Positions 5,380 to 5,946 of a DNA stretch of 5,946 nt are shown one piece after another. The stretch is from assembly GCA_903922535.1 (NCBI GenBank), contig CAIXUF010001249.1, forward strand, positions 1 through 5,946, given 5' to 3'. A program made the translations under genes and the position numbers. The notes beneath the pieces are model-generated. The model had not been told where the DNA came from, did no database searches, and worked only from the letters and a program-made list of their open reading frames with translations. Source of the DNA: Candidatus Hydrogenedentota bacterium. GTDB taxonomy: Bacteria; Hydrogenedentota; Hydrogenedentia; Hydrogenedentiales; CAITNO01. Numbering within the stretch: the stretch's first letter is position 1; each line of letters opens with the position of its first letter.

Positions 5380-5393
5380 CGCGGCTCACCGCG
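5380..5393 (+). terminator. Short hairpin downstream of rnc
   Basis: CGCGG (5380-5384) pairs with CCGCG (5389-5393) around CTCA, extendable by one G-T pair, about 40 bases after the rnc stop. There is no T-run. It may be a weak terminator before the Pho-box region. Confidence 0.25.
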
Positions 5394-5412
5394 TGACACA
5401 TGGCGGGGCGTT

Positions 5413-5441
5413 CTGTTAAGATTCTGTCAAGATTCTGTTGG
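5413..5441 (+). promoter_or_regulatory. Pho box-like direct repeats (PhoB/PhoP binding site)
   Basis: Three units in exact 11-base register start at 5413, 5424 and 5435: CTGTTAAGATT, CTGTCAAGATT and CTGTTGG. This matches the known Pho box design of CTGTCA-like heptamers separated by four A/T-rich bases. On the opposite strand it reads TTGACA/TTAACA at 11-base spacing, as in Gram-positive PhoP sites. It lies about 80-105 bases before a phosphate-transport accessory gene. No clear -10 element is visible downstream, so activation and repression remain open. Confidence 0.65.
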
Positions 5442-5518
5442 CTCCGGGCTGAGATCGTCCGTTCCAAGTCAAGGCGGACAGGGGCCAACTCCCGCATCAC
5501 ACTGATCGGAAGGATACT

Positions 5519-5946
5519 ATGTTTCGCAAGCTGCTGCCTCAGGAGGTGGGATACTTCGATTTCTTTGAGCAACACGGCGCCCTGTGCCTCAAGGCGTGCC
5601 AGGAACTGGCCACCATGCTCGCCGAGGACGGTGACATGACCGCCCCGGCGCTGCGCATCAAAGAGCTGGAGAAGGAGGCGGACCAGATCACCCGCGCCTG
5701 CATGGACGCGCTGCACCGCACCTTCATCACCCCCATCGACCGGGCCGACATCCACAAGCTGATTCAGCGCCTGGACGACATCGTCGACTCGGTCGAGTCG
5801 ACGGCGTCGCGCATCATGCTCTATGAAATCACGGAGACGCGTCCCGAGGCGCAGGCGCTTGCCGCGGTGCTGGTGCGGGCGACCGAGGAAATCCAGCTTG
5901 CCCTGCCCGGACTGCGCAACATGAAGAACGCCGAGGAGATCAAGCA
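5519..5946 (+). CDS. DUF47 / PhoU-like phosphate transport accessory protein, 3'-truncated
   Basis: Member of the DUF47 (YkaA-type, PhoU-related) family, cytosolic helical proteins usually encoded next to the low-affinity phosphate transporter Pit and thought to modulate it. The ATG at 5519 follows GGAAGGA (5508-5514). The visible 142 residues include FDFFEQHG (residues 14-21), KELEKEADQITRACMDALHRTF and TPIDRADIHKLIQRLDDIVDSVE. These carry the ExxxD and DxxxD metal-binding patterns of PhoU folds. Full-length members are about 205-220 residues, so roughly the last third lies outside the window. The gene is preceded by Pho box-like repeats, which supports a phosphate-responsive role. A pit gene would be expected just downstream. 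Nothing suggests it is broken; only the window edge cuts it. Confidence 0.9.
   Translation, partial: MFRKLLPQEVGYFDFFEQHGALCLKACQELATMLAEDGDMTAPALRIKELEKEADQITRACMDALHRTFITPIDRADIHKLIQRLDDIVDSVESTASRIMLYEITETRPEAQALAAVLVRATEEIQLALPGLRNMKNAEEIK

Noticed and set aside
4586..5755. 389-codon minus-strand open frame across rnc and the Pho box region
   Set aside because: It runs antisense to RNase III and to the start of the DUF47 gene, both with intact family motifs; its Gly/Val/Ala-rich translation is typical of a shadow frame.
1..5946. Mobile element, CRISPR array, tRNA or defence island
   Set aside because: I found no transposase or integrase motifs, regularly spaced repeats, cloverleaf or att-like duplications; gene content is mostly housekeeping.

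Overview
The window is a GC-rich (by eye about 60-65%) stretch of bacterial chromosome in which every gene lies on the + strand. It is mostly housekeeping: a molecular chaperone, a phosphonucleotidase, two acyl carrier proteins, RNase III and a phosphate-transport accessory protein. An unrecognised membrane-protein pair sits in the middle. No mobile element, CRISPR array, tRNA, rRNA or prophage gene is visible. The sequence does not fix the organism. Sigma70-like promoters, Shine-Dalgarno sites and a PhoB-type box indicate a bacterium. An acpP-rnc neighbourhood lacking fabF, and a HAL2-type rather than short CysQ-type phosphatase, suggest something outside the best-studied Proteobacteria and Firmicutes; that is only an impression.

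Layout: 1-1793 holds htpG (Hsp90), truncated at its 5' end by the window edge. A HAL2-like 3'(2'),5'-bisphosphate nucleotidase (1814-2806) follows 20 bases later, probably co-transcribed. After a short gap with a weak promoter candidate comes an unrecognised three-helix membrane protein (2895-3500). A 32-codon single-helix microprotein (3514-3612) lies 13 bases behind it, with a Shine-Dalgarno site overlapping the upstream stop. A 238-base regulatory gap (3613-3850) holds a promoter and a 14-base palindrome. Two tandem acyl carrier protein genes follow (3851-4090 and 4234-4473), each with its own recognisable promoter. Next is a 121-base spacer packed with alternating inverted repeats, then rnc (4595-5338). 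The last gap (5339-5518) carries three 11-base direct repeats that look like a Pho box. They stand in front of a DUF47/PhoU-like gene (5519 to the window end), whose 3' end is missing.

How they fit together: the ACPs carry acyl chains on phosphopantetheine. Loading that arm from CoA releases 3',5'-ADP, the substrate of the upstream nucleotidase, so the two functions can be linked biochemically, though nothing proves co-regulation. RNase III commonly cuts structured leaders, and its own leader here is unusually hairpin-rich. The DUF47 protein probably belongs with a Pit phosphate transporter just beyond the window. No clearly new multi-gene defence or metabolic system is visible. The most worthwhile leads are the membrane protein/microprotein pair, the rnc leader structure, the divergent first ACP and the Pho box.
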